Source of the DNA: Cycas panzhihuaensis
Taxonomy: Eukaryota; Cycadophyta
Assembly: GCA_023213395.1 (NCBI GenBank)
Contig: CM041465.1
Span: 142,421,741 to 142,485,740 of the forward strand
DNA length: 64,000 nt
Direction: 5' to 3'
This document shows positions 24,045 through 34,430 of this stretch, in pieces (the stretch's first letter is position 1; the number at the start of each line of letters is the position of its first letter). The notes under the pieces were generated by a model. It was not told the DNA's origin, did not search any database, and saw nothing but the letters and a program-made list of their open reading frames with translations. The position numbers were made by a program, and so were the translations under genes.

Positions 24045-24125
24045 TAGTCAATTACATAAATGTCGTCACTTCAATGATAAGCTCAAGTCTCCAAAAGTTC
24101 TTTGGATCGAACCGGCTGCACATAA

Positions 24126-24690
24126 TAAGAAAGTTGCTGAAGTCCATATGAAGTGGAGTCCATCTACCGGAATGCATGGGTTATCAGCCGCTGCAACCGC
24201 CAGTTGGGTAGGAACTCCCTCTATATACGTGGATCAATCAGAGTCGGCAAGAGTAGTCAGATAAGGTCCCACCCCTTGCTCATATGGGAGTGCAAGCAGG
24301 AAAATATATATAATAAGCACATGGCACATGGCACATGGCAAGAGTCCCCAAAAGTCTGCTGGATCATAAATGCGGCTGTATCATAAATGCTGCTGGATCA
24401 TAAATGCTGCTGTATCATAAATGCTGCTGTATCATAAACACTGCTGTATCATAAATGCTGCTGAATCATAAACACTGCTGCACCAAATAAAAAACTGCTG
24501 AAGTCCATATGAAGTGGAGTCCATCTACCGGAATGCATGGGTTATCAGCCGCAGAACCGCTGGGTAGGAACTCCCTTTGTATACGTGGAGCAATCAGGAG
24601 CTGGCAAGAGTAGCTGTATAAGGTCCCACCCCTTGCTCATATGGGAGTGCAAGCAGGAAAATATATATGTATAAAGCACATGGCAGACAA
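24126..24690 (-). repeat. K1 direct repeats of about 195 bp and 17-bp array
   Basis: About 195 bp (24131-24325) recur at 24494-24685 with roughly 90 % identity (shared GGAGTCCATCTACCGGAATG, GGTCCCACCCCTTGCTCATA). Between them, 24357-24480 is about seven units of a 17-bp repeat around ATCATAAATGCTGCTG. A CACATGG triplication lies at 24318-24340. The 195-bp unit is also the building block of the K2 array at 55543-56260. Confidence 0.85.
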
Positions 24691-24810
24691 GAGTAGCTTC
24701 TGAAAGTGTGTCCTACATCTTCTCAATAGGACTAGTACTTCTTCGGCATCTAAGGTCCGGAAATACAATGGCACTATGGCCTCAAATATGCCACATGGGC
24801 TAAAAAAAAT

Positions 24811-24942
24811 GCCTCATTGGGCTAATCAACTTGCCACCATGGGCAAAAATAATCAGCATTAGAAATTTTACATGATGCCTCATTGGGCTAACAACTTGCC
24901 ACCATGGGCAAAAATAACCAGCATTTGAAATTTTTACATGAC
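24811..24942 (-). repeat. 66-bp tandem duplication in K1
   Basis: Two adjacent units start at 24811 and 24877 (GCCTCATTGGGCTAA... GCCACCATGGGCAAAAATAA). Part of this unit (minus GCCCATGGTGGCA) is also found in K2 near 49799. Confidence 0.85.
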
Positions 24943-25524
24943 TGAAAATGATATGTGACTTGTGTAGCACATGTGACTCTCTCTCATAAATAAAGTACAA
25001 TATGATCACAATGGGTTCTTCAAGAGCTAAAAATAAGTCCATAGTACATGTCATCCCCCCCATTTAGGGTACATTACATCAAGAAGTCTTGAAAATGCAA
25101 TATGTGCCTGAAGAAATTGAGAAAAAATGAAGATAAATATGAACTTGTGACTTTGAACTTAAAAATATCCATGAAAACAACTCCAAAATATATCAAATGA
25201 CCTGTCAAATGAAAGCTCTCTCTGTTACGGATCTAACGCAACAGACGGAACTGAAATCGGACCTCCCAATGTCAAGATACGGTCAAAAGAGTGACAGGTA
25301 CTCTTAATAATGTCGAAAAAAAAATGAAATAGGGGTCAACCCCCTTCATAAGTTAAAAGCTGGTCATATGCGAGCTCCATAAAACTAAGGACTGAAGTGA
25401 TGAGGGGCTAGGCAGACTTGAAATAATTATCTATTTTAATTAAATATATTTTTTAAATCGAAAAAAATATAAACCCTTTGTAACGAAATCGCGTCCGCCA
25501 AAAAATCTGAAAATATAATTTTCT

Positions 25525-25540
25525 AACCCTAATTAGGGTT
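25525..25540. repeat. Telobox-like palindrome in K1
   Basis: AACCCTAATTAGGGTT is a perfect 16-bp palindrome made of two opposed telo-box cores. The equivalent site in K2 is at 49139-49160. Confidence 0.85.
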
Positions 25541-25763
25541 CCGCCAAAGTGATTGTGCCGCCACCGCTATTGATATTGCAGGTTGAAGAGCAAAGCACCG
25601 TGGAAGAATTTTGTTGCAGGTCAAAGATGGAGTCGCCGCCATGAATGATTGTAAGCTATGCCCGTCGCCATAGATGGAGGTCTGTCGCTGTCCTGTCTAC
25701 GTCGCCACCGTGTGCAAAGCTGCCATTGATGTGCAGGTTGCGAATTGAAATCTTCTCCGGCTG

Positions 25764-26209
25764 CTATGAATGAGGCGATACGGTGGGACGCCAAGGATCG
25801 AGCCGTTGTGAGGTGTAGAGTAAGACGGAGGGATGCCTTGGAGCTGAGTCGATGTGGGGGCTGGTATTTGCAATAATTGTTGTTGTAGAGGTGCCGCCAA
25901 GAGAATCCTCAAGAAGAAATGTGAGCCTGGAATCTCGGTAAGTAATGTGGCGCTGCTTCCCATGAGCCACATCTACTAAAATCATGATAACAAGACCAAG
26001 AGTTGATAGGGATTTATTGATGTTTGCAGCTTCCTTAAGACGCTCTCCTTCTGCACCTGAGCTTTTCTGCCTCTCCGAACCAGCAAGATCCACTAGGTTG
26101 AGCCTTCCATAGCGAATATTTGAAGTTGTAAAGCTGTCACATCTCCATAAGCATCCTCATTGACAATAGCATCATTTTGAATGAATTTGGCTCGCTAAGC
26201 AAATTTGAG
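25764..26209 (-). pseudogene. Captured kinesin-12 motor-domain fragments
   Basis: Kinesin-12 motors (PAKRP1/POK group in plants) work on phragmoplast and preprophase-band microtubules. On the K1 sense strand two pieces occur. Piece 1 (26209-26117) reads LKFA[18 protein letters not shown] and on through [10 protein letters not shown], matching the end of the motor core and neck. Piece 2 (26117-25854) reads [18 protein letters not shown], then [20 protein letters not shown] and [16 protein letters not shown], ending IIANTSPH. It covers the switch II region (DLAGSE) to the last motor strand. In an intact kinesin piece 2 precedes piece 1 by roughly ten residues; here the order is reversed and the frame shifts at the join. 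There is no P-loop, so it cannot be a motor. The [20 protein letters not shown] block points to kinesin-12 rather than other families. After SPH the frame runs into unrelated sequence until a stop at 25764. Confidence 0.9.
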
Positions 26210-26627
26210 CATAGAACATAATGATGGGCTAATTTTCCCTCCTTGCAAGCTTCTTTGCCCCAGACCAAAGTGCCTCAATGTATGTAAAAAATTGCAGCAC
26301 AAACACAAACAAAATCAGGAAGATTTGAAAGAGCAAAAACGCAAGCTCCAGCAGATTTCCCATGAACGACAGCGGGGCCTACAAGATGAAGTATCATTGC
26401 ACCAGAAGAGGAGCACCGAGATCCAGTCTGCAGTGCCCATGCGGCCCCAGTTGAAACTTATACAGCCTCAAAGTCTTTTTAGAGAAATTGCCCAAGGGAA
26501 AGATAGAAGCATGGATCCACTGGATCTGAAGATTGATAGCCACCAACCCCTCCATAGATCTAGCAATAGCTACGCACCAACAACATATTTGGCAGATTTT
26601 TCCTCTTTTTTTTTTTTTTTTTTTTGA
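26205..26627 (+). CDS. Unrecognised charged ORF antisense to K1
   Basis: 140 codons from an ATG at 26205. Residues 25-75 are rich in K, Q, E and R with a likely coiled coil (QHKHKQNQEDLKEQKRKLQQ, then HERQRGLQDEVSLHQKRST). The rest is polar, and the last residues are encoded by the T tract. It runs opposite to K1 transcription. The composition is more protein-like than the surrounding DNA, so it may be a second captured gene piece, but I cannot name the family and translation is unproven. Confidence 0.35.
   Translation: MSIEHNDGLIFPPCKLLCPRPKCLNVCKKLQHKHKQNQEDLKEQKRKLQQISHERQRGLQDEVSLHQKRSTEIQSAVPMRPQLKLIQPQSLFREIAQGKDRSMDPLDLKIDSHQPLHRSSNSYAPTTYLADFSSFFFFFF
26606..26625 (-). repeat. Internal A20 tract in K1 sense strand
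   Basis: Twenty T on the plus strand, so twenty A in the K1 transcript. The 100 or so bases upstream in the sense direction are U-rich and 3'-UTR-like. It may mark the end of a copied transcript joined to the kinesin pieces, or be slippage. Confidence 0.7.
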
Positions 26628-27190
26628 AAAATACATAAGAATATAGGCCAGATTTGAAGGCCTTGAATACAAAATTTTGAACATAAGAAAAGTACATATT
26701 AGCAAAACTATATGTATAACCTAAAAATCTGCAAATCTTTTGAAAATGGAGTCTCTTCTAGCTTCCGGATAGCAAGAAGCACTCACTCAACTCATTGCAG
26801 TTCCTCGGCACTCATCCGACATGCGAAGGAAGCAATTAAACAGGAATTGGATCTGCACAATGGATTTGGTGGACTTTCACCTGCATGTAATATTATTGTG
26901 GCGCCACATGTGGGGAAGAGGTCCATCCGAGCAGCTTTAACAGGCTTCAAACAGCCACAAAACTTCAAAACAGGCTTGAAAACAGCCTCTCATCACCATA
27001 AAAAAGTAGCCCTTCAAAACTTGATATCAGTCCCATAACAAAATATGCATCAGATATAACTTGAAATGATCTTCAACTTGACGAAGTCACGAAACAGGCA
27101 CATCAAAAAATTTACAAGACTTGAAAGCTCAAAAAATAGAAATGACATGTACTAGGTTTACAAAGAAGGCCTCCAAGGGTTGAACCTTGG
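26628..27190 (-). other. K1 leader
   Basis: Sequence between the primer site and the captured material. There are no retroelement genes. The plus ORF at 26712-27038 lies antisense and is unrecognised. Confidence 0.4.
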
Positions 27191-27202
27191 GCTCTGATAC
27201 CA
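27191..27202 (-). promoter_or_regulatory. K1 tRNA-iMet primer-binding site
   Basis: GCTCTGATACCA on the plus strand (TGGTATCAGAGC on the minus) directly abuts the LTR with no spacer. Confidence 0.95.
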
Positions 27203-27481
27203 TGTTAGGATTAGTAATTTGACAAGCATATCAAACCCTAATGGTGAGCAACAAAAGATGAAGTATGCACAGAATAGACACCATGTTGGAGAATTGGCCA
27301 AAACTCAATTATGAACAAGTAAGAGTACATACTTATAGTACAACTTCACCACTAGAGAAAGAACCCCATTGGACTACTTAGAGGTGGCACACATATCAAG
27401 GTGGCCCACAACTCTAATATAGAATACACAAGATAGAGAGAGTTTACATAGGGCTAATGGAATTGAGTATTACACCCAACA
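27203..27481 (-). repeat. K1 5' LTR (279 bp)
   Basis: The right LTR in plus coordinates. It is the promoter-bearing copy for the minus-strand element. Same sequence and length as 23753-24031 as far as I can read. Confidence 0.95.
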
Positions 27482-27486
27482 TATCT

Positions 27487-27740
27487 TACTTATCTAATTC
27501 CTCTAAATTAAGCCTATAAATTGGTTGAAAGTGACAAAAGGAACAAAAAGAAAAAGAGTAAAAGATAACACTTAAAGAAGGAGGAGGCATGTGAAGGATA
27601 GAAGAAGCCAAAAGAGAAAAAGAGAGGGAAGAGAAGTAAATTCAACTCTAAGTCTCTATTTGCTTTAATAAATAACTTCAAACTTAGCTTTAGAAAAGTA
27701 TTCACAAGGTCTAAATAAGGGTTACAAGTGTGAGTTAGGA
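27487..27740. repeat. Repeat R copy 1, right part
   Basis: Continues the R alignment after K1 (TTACTTATCTAATTCCTCTAA here, TTACTTATCTAAGTCCTCTAA at 63141). It aligns to 63141-63436. The minus frame contains KLSLKLFIKANRDLELNLL, and R copy 2 has the similar KLSLKPFIGANKDLELNLL. Confidence 0.8.
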
Positions 27741-27746
27741 TTCTGG

Positions 27747-27949
27747 TGAAAAGGGTTAATGTCACAAGGTCATTACATTAATTGATTATTTCTAAAAAGG
27801 GTCTTAAGTGAACTATAAGCTCAATAGAGGAGGCTTATTCTTATCTCCCCATTTTGTGAGAGCTACTTTCTTTCTCTCAAGTATCTCTTACTCCCATGTT
27901 TGCCTTTGTGTTCAATGCATAGAGATGAAGGATAGATCCACTCTTTTCA
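27747..27949 (+). repeat. Family L 5' LTR, plus-strand element
   Basis: Starts TGAAAAGGGTTAATG and ends CACTCTTTTCA, 203 bp. It matches the inverted 297-bp LTR at 63597-63893 except for an internal stretch of about 90 bp missing here. Confidence 0.75.
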
Positions 27950-27951
27950 TG

Positions 27952-29010
27952 TGGTATCAGAGCTTTCTTCCTTCATATTCCTCACTTGCACTTGCAATGG
28001 AGCCATCATTTCCTTCTCCCCTAGAATCCATGTGGTGAAGGAGATTATGAAAGTGAATTTATAAATATTTTCAAGTTATTATCATAGCATATTTTGTATT
28101 GTTTGCTTTCTATTTCTCTTTTGTAGGTTTGGAAGCATAATACAAGGAGTTATAAAGCCCAAGGATTCCAATCCTTTGGTGTCCATTCATGCTATCTCAT
28201 TCTTCTTTTCTTTCCCCTCTTTTTATCCACTTAACAAGGGGAAATGCTGTAAAAAAATTTCCATCTTTTAGAAGAATGATTGTAAGGGGAGGTTTTACCC
28301 ACTTATTCTAAAGAATTTCAAGACATTTAAAATATACATCATTATATGCTCTTACCTTGCCCATATTGGGACCTTGGTGATCAAAAATTATGGAAATTTC
28401 ATATTGTATCATGTGTTAATGAGATATTACCAAGCTAAAATTTTTGCAGAAATAAAATTTTCTTACTAAACTTCACATGTCTGTAAAATCTTCTATAGAG
28501 CTCCAATTAACGTGATTGTAATTATCAAGGATGAAACTCTAAGTCTACTTTCTAGCACAAAAATTAACACCTAATTTTGATATCATATGAGGAAGTTATT
28601 ACTATTTTAGTGAACATTAGTTATTTTTAGTACGAATTCTAGAAAAATATAATCTCATAACTTTGCAGGGCTGGAAAAAACTTTCCAGAACTGATTTGGA
28701 CCTAATTCCACTTCCTGAAGATGAAGCTATGAGTTTAGTTTACATCACAAAAACTGGAACTCCATTTTGTCATCGTGGGAGATAGTTATTGCTAATTTAG
28801 TAAAGACTATTTTTTTTTTATTAAAGAAAAAAAAGTGAAGAAATTTTCTTGTTTTTTTTTTATAAGGCTTAAAAGCCCATTGTAAAAGTGAGAAAAAAAA
28901 CACCTAGATCGGAGAAATATTTGGTGTCCTCGCTTACTTATTAGCATTGCATTTCAACACTCTAAAATCACCCAAAGCAAGCACTCTAAAGACACTTCAA
29001 GTAAGCACTC
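27952..29010 (+). other. Family L primer site and leader
   Basis: TGGTATCAGAGC at 27952-27963 is a perfect Met primer site two bases after the LTR. The remainder is AT-rich leader. An ATG at about 27998 opens only a 13-codon frame (MEPSFPSPLESMW). Copia-1 interrupts it at 29016. Confidence 0.6.
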
Positions 29011-29910
29011 CAAGTTGTTAGCGTGGCAGTTAATTATTAAGCCACTTAGTTAATGTTAATGTGATTTAATTAAGTGAAAGGGTGTGAAGCCAAAAATGTG
29101 TGACTTATTCGGAGGGTCATAACTCTAATTGTGTAATACCTCTTGGAGAGTATAAATGCCTTGAGGCCTTATATATTCATAATCTAAGTATTCATTGTGT
29201 AATATCAAGCGATCCATCAAGGATCCTCTTTGTGGTGGGTTTTTTCTCGAAAGGGTTTCCTATGTAAATACCTATGTACTGTGTATCTATTTTCTATATT
29301 TTCCATTTCTTGCTTGTTGTGTATGGTTAAAGATCCTACATATGGGAACATCAGTGTATGATTTCATATTCCTATACATGGTATTAGAGTAGTAGGGTCC
29401 TACACAACTGAAGCTTGATGGTGAGCGGGCCAGTTGGATCATTGGTTACCGGGTGAAGCCGTCTGACCTAAGACAAGTCTTGAGGGTTCATTAACCTCAA
29501 TATCGTGTAGAAGCAAGCACAATAAATTAGTGAGGGTTAAAGCAGTGGACATCACTATTCAACAAAGTGTAAGGGTTATTGGAGTCAGTATTAAGGCATG
29601 AAGACCACGTTTGTGGTTGGAGTTGGCTCATTGGGGGTCATCTAAAGTTGGTTGACATTCTGTTGAAGTGATTCAAGCAAGCAGAACACACACTGATGGT
29701 GATTCAATGACTTTAAAGACAGCCAAGTGTGTGTACATTATTAGTATTAACAGGGCCATGTCTGGTCAATTTACCAGTTATAAAAAGGAGTGCAGGTTCG
29801 TGAGGGAGTTTGTAGATCTGTGCATGACTATAGAGACAAGTGTAGGTCTGTGGGTCAACGGAGGTCATTACATAGCTGCCGCATCTTATCTCTCTTTGCA
29901 AGAGATCTCA

Positions 29911-29941
29911 AAAGGTTATATATAGAAAATATATAACCTTT
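29911..29941. repeat. Perfect 13-bp hairpin in Copia-1 leader
   Basis: Arms AAAGGTTATATAT (29911-29923) and ATATATAACCTTT (29929-29941), loop AGAAA. It lies between the primer site and the gag start. Confidence 0.9.
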
Positions 29942-30484
29942 GGTACCCCTTCCTATATTTAATCACATGTTTATTAACATATTTTAACATGTGCGTTAAG
30001 TGAAGAGGTGTGGGAGTTCTTAAAAGTCACATTTGTTGGGAATATACCTTTTAGCATATTCCCCTCAATGATAAAATATAAAAAGACCCTTGTATACCAT
30101 TGATATATGAGATTTTACTTAAGGTGAAGTACTTTGATAGTATTTGAAGCATCCTTGAGCCATTTTGAGTGTGGATTGAGGTATTTTTTTGTGGATTGTT
30201 GACTTGGAGACCATGCACTGTCATCGTGTGGAGTTATCCTTTATTCTGGAGCACATATTTGTAGCCATTATGAGTGTCAGTTATGTCATTTAATGGCTAT
30301 TTAAGGTCATTTGTTGACAAATAAGGAGATATAAATAGTCGGTGGCTCACTTAACGTGGATATAATCCATGTTGGATCCCTTTGGAAGCATGCTCGTGAG
30401 GCAGAGGAGGATATAAGGGTGTATTTCCATCCTTAATACATTGATTTGGTATCATGTAATTCATATTGTAGCCTGTTGTTCGAG

Positions 30485-31335
30485 ATGGAGAAGCTTATGC
30501 CTAAGGTTATCTTTAACGGTAATAATTTCGGCAAATAGAAGGCTAATATGGAGCTTATATTGATGGTGAACCAACTTTGGGGAATCACTAAGGTGAAGCT
30601 TATTTCAGTTCCACTTGACCATAAGGAGCATATCAAACTTGAAGAGAAGCAATACATGGCCGTTGGATTATTGAAACTCTCACTAGTGCTAGACTAGAGG
30701 GCTCTAGTTCATAATCTGGATGACCTAGCCGAGATTTGGATGAAGTTGTGTGGTACTTTTGAGAAGAAGAAGATGAATAAGAATCTTGCTTTGATGTTGG
30801 AACTACTCAATTCTAAAGTTGAAGATGAGAACAATATCAACTCCTACCTAAATAAAATAACCAACTTGAGGAACAAGCTAGAAGAATTGAAGTAGAACTC
30901 GATCGATGATACACTCTTGTTTGCGATAATCATGTCAAAGCTGCCTGCCACATTTGCCACATTCTAGACCATTTATGTAAAGATGAAATGATGGAAGTAG
31001 AAACTTTCGATGGGCTCAAAAACCTAATTCTAGTAAAGGATGCCAAGCTAAAAACATCATGGATTGCTTAGTGGATCTTCATCAAGTCAAGCCTTAGCCA
31101 TGAAAACTCAGAGGAAGGAGGGCCCTAAGGAGGAGAAAATCACATAAAGGTCTAGAGAAAGCTCTCGAGACAAGAAAATGTTTAATGGAAAGTGTAATTA
31201 CTACAAGAAGGATGGTCACCACGACAAGAACTATTGGTTCAAATGTTGTGACAAGTGCAAAGGTCACCAAGATGATAAAAGAAAGAGTGTTGCTGCTCAT
31301 TGTGTCCAAGCATATACCTTATCAATCGAGTCAGA
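30485..31335 (+). pseudogene. Copia-1 gag, broken
   Basis: Starts at the ATG at 30485 (MEKLMPKVIFNGNNF), the usual copia gag opening where the next block is a W-containing substrate-like segment. Readable blocks are AEIWMKLCGTFEKKKMNKNL, then LNSKVEDENNINSYLNKITN and LLFAIIMSKLPATF (UBN2 domain). The zinc knuckle at 31190-31235 is degenerate: CNYYKKDGHHDKNYW keeps the first Cys and the His but has Tyr for the other cysteines. At least eight in-frame stops. Confidence 0.8.
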
Positions 31336-32460
31336 TCAGAGAGACTATTGGGTGTTGGATTTTGGAGCACAGAAGCACATCTCTTACCAAAGGCAAAACT
31401 TTGATACGTTGAATGCAAATCAAAGTGGTGCTAAAATCGTTCTTGGAGATGCTGATAGATGGTATCAGTGAAGTTTCCATTGCAAGAGGTAAGTTTTCTA
31501 GGGTATATTATGTACCTAAGATGTAGTTGAACCTTCTATCTGCTTGGGAGATATGCAAACAAGGTATGAAAGTGGAGCTCTAAAATGATAAGTGCTTGAT
31601 AAAGGACCCAAAATAGAACTTTGCTATCATAGCTACTGGGAAAGTCAGGGATAACTTCTGGGTGTTTGAGAAATTTCAATCTCAGAAGAAGTCCTATGAC
31701 TTTATTGCCAACACAGATGATGAAAGTAAACTATGGCATAATCACCTTAGGTATCTTAATTATAGGAGTATTGCACTACTGAAGAGGTTGAAGATGGTGG
31801 AAAGACTACCATCAGTTTTCTGCTCAGATGGTGTATGCGAACGGTGCATGTATGGTAAGCATCACCGCTATCCTTTTACTCAGGATAATGCCTGGAGAGC
31901 TAAGGAGAAGCTGGAGCTTGTGTACTTAGATATTATGGGATCACACCCAAACCCTTCGATATCAGGAACTCGATATACACTTGTGTTTGTGGATGATTAC
32001 ACTAGGAAAGCCTGGGTTTATTTTCTCAAGAATAAGTCAGACGTATTTGATCATTTTCATGATTAGAAAGTAATGGTTGAAAATGAAAGTGATAAGAAAA
32101 TAAAATCTTTATGAAGTGATAATATCAGGGAGTACGACAATCATGCATTCAATTAGTTTTGTCACAACCATGGTATAAAGCGGGAGTTTACAGTCTTGTA
32201 TACCCCACAACAGAATGGAGTTGCTGAAAGAAAGAACCGTACCATGATGGAGATGGTGAGGTGTATGGTGCATATTAAAAACACAGCAATCAAGTTTTCG
32301 ATAGAAAAGTGGTGGTATTATTTATATTTGAATAGGATACCCACTCAGGCAGTTCATAGCATGACCCCCGAAGAGAAATGGATCAGTTGGAAGCCTACTA
32401 TTAGCCATTTGAGAACGTTTGGGTGTACTGCATATGCCCATATCTCAAACGATACCTAAA
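31336..32460 (+). pseudogene. Copia-1 protease and integrase, broken
   Basis: The protease active site reads WVLDFGAQKHIS (31349-31384), with Phe where Ser is usual but the catalytic Asp kept. After a frame change come the GAG-preintegrase zinc site (LWHNHLRYLNYRSI ... CERCMYGKHH) and the integrase core: LDIMGSHP with the first Asp, FVDDYTRKAWVYFLKNKSDV, a degraded SDN block, then YTPQQNGVAERKNRTMMEM with the catalytic Glu (about 32196-32245), and LRTFGCTAYAHI. The 134-codon frame 31662-32066 is the longest intact block. Confidence 0.85.
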
Positions 32461-32869
32461 AGAAGCTGGATCAGAAGAGTCTGAAGTGCATATTCATGGG
32501 GTATTACACAGAGAACAAAGCCTACAGACTATGGGATCTATAGGGGGAGAAGATTGTGGTTAGTTGGGATGTTAAATTGATGAGTCATTGACATATCATG
32601 TTAAAAAGGCATCAGAGGAACCTTTTTACCCTCCCCTTCTCCCATTCCCAGAATCTTCAAGTAAAGAGGATGATGAGCCAGTTGTTGTAGCACCTGAGGA
32701 AGTAGGACCAAGTGGGATGAGTAATAGTGAGGAGCTGCCATGACAAGAAGTACCTCTAGCAATAGGTCCTTTTATACCTTTATGGGTAAGGAAAACTCTT
32801 GAAGATTTTGATGTGGCGATGCAAACCCTAATTGATGATAGATAAACCAGAAGTCAACATGCCAGTCGA

Positions 32870-34430
32870 ACTCTACTCATAGACACCAATGAATCCAGTG
32901 ATATTGACTCATTTGCTAAAGTGAAAGGAGATCCAAGATGGAGAGTTGTAATGGAGGAAGAGTATAGTTCTCTGATGAAGAATGATACATGGGATTTGGT
33001 TCCACTCCATCCATCGAAGAACCTTGTAGGATGCAAGTGGGTTTATAAGATAAAGTTTTGCTCTAATGGAGAGGTGGACAAGTACAAGGCCTGACTTGTT
33101 GCACAAGGATTCAAGAAGAAAGAGGGAATTGACTACGAGGAGATATTTACACCAGTCTCCAGAATGATAATGGTCTACTTACTCATTTCCTTAGTAGCTG
33201 CATTAGATTGGGAGTTATACCAAATGGACATTAAGTTCACATTCCTTAATGGGATCTAAAGGAGGAGATATATATGTCGTAGCCTCTAGGATTCATTAAG
33301 GATAGCCAGGAGAATCTTATTTGTCATCTGAAAAAGTCAATCTATGGTATGAAACAAGCACCCCGTGCTTGGTATAAGAAGATGGATTCCAAGTTGAAAG
33401 CTGAAGGTTTTAAAATTTTAGAATTCAACACGAACCTGTATGTGAATAGAAGATGGGCTTCTGTAGTTGCTTGCATGGTGTATGTGGATGATCTAATGAT
33501 CGACGGTAATCATGGCAAGTCTATAGCTAAAGTCAAATCCAATTTAGGAGCTTCATTTGACATGATAGATCTCGAGGAACTTCACTATTTCTTGGGCATA
33601 CAGATCAAGAAGATGAAAGATAGGATTGTGTTGTTACAATTACAGTATGTGAAGAACTTACTAGAGAGATTTGGAATGTAGCACTGTAAACCTGTTGCAA
33701 CACCATGTGTAAAAGGCATAAGGTTGTAGAAGGGACATGGCCCAACCTTCTGTAGATGGGACTAAGTATCACTAGTTAGTAGGGAGTCTCATCTATTTGA
33801 CTCATACCAGGCCAAATATCACATACACTGTTGGATTGGTTTCCCGCTACATGGAGAATCCTCAAGAGCCTTATTTGGTGGTAGCAAAGTGGATTCTGAA
33901 ATATCTGAAGGGGACAATCAATCTTGGACTTAAATACCATAGATGTGAGAAGATCAAGTTGCATGGCTACACATATCTTGATTAGGGAGGAGATTCCGAT
34001 GATCGAAAATCTACTATTGGACACCTATTTAGTATTGGCAATGGATTTGTTTCATGGCAGTCAAAGAAGTAGAAAATAATGGCGCTATCTTCTACAAAAG
34101 CATAATATCAAGGACTCAGCACTGGTGAGAAGGAAGTAATATGGTTGTAAGGTCTCTTGGAATTTCTTGGCATTTGTAATGAACATTTGATTCTCTTTGT
34201 TAATAATCAGAATACCATTCGCCTGTCGAAAAATCTAGAGTTTCATATGTGTACAAGCATATCGAAATTCAACACCATTACATTCGTGAATAGATTAAGT
34301 TAAGAAAGTTATAGGTTGACTATTGTCCAAGTGAATTACAACTTGTGGACATGTTCACCAAGCAACTCACTGAAAATTCATGAAGATGCATATCAAATTA
34401 GGACTCACCACTATTATCCTTGAGGGGGGA
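32870..34430 (+). pseudogene. Copia-1 reverse transcriptase and RNase H, broken
   Basis: RT blocks are VPLHPSKNLVGCKWVYKIK (32998-33055), EGIDYEEIFTPVSRM, then MKQAPRAWYKKMDSKLKAEG and the catalytic box VYVDDLMI at about 33480, which is intact. Then LGASFDMIDLEELHYFLGIQ and THTRPNITYTVGLVSRYMEN (33797). RNase H follows, with stops: DRKSTIGHLFSIGNGFVSW and IMALSSTKA. Frameshifts lie near 33260-33340 and 33740. The intact YVDD box within a broken gene indicates random decay. Confidence 0.85.

Larger units (their letters stand above)
23753..27481 (-). mobile_element. K1: young non-autonomous LTR retrotransposon carrying kinesin-12 pieces
   Basis: A 3729-bp element on the minus strand with every LTR-element signature. 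It has two 279-bp LTRs that I read as identical (23753-24031, 27203-27481), each bounded by TG and CA. The 5-bp target duplication TATCT is at 23748-23752 and 27482-27486. A perfect tRNA-Met primer site lies at 27191-27202, and a polypurine tract (minus TTATAGGGGGGAA) at 24032-24044. The 3.17-kb interior has no gag, protease, integrase, RT or RNase H. Instead it holds a kinesin-12 fragment, an antisense charged ORF, an internal A tract and several tandem repeats. It must be mobilised by enzymes from another element. Identical LTRs imply very recent insertion. It interrupts repeat R. Confidence 0.95.

Noticed and set aside
24357-24480. 17-bp repeat array as a CRISPR array
   Set aside because: The repeats are contiguous without unique spacers, and the setting is a plant retroelement.
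26712-27038. 108-codon plus ORF in the K1 leader
   Set aside because: Antisense to the element, no motif. K1 leader sequence is a simpler explanation.
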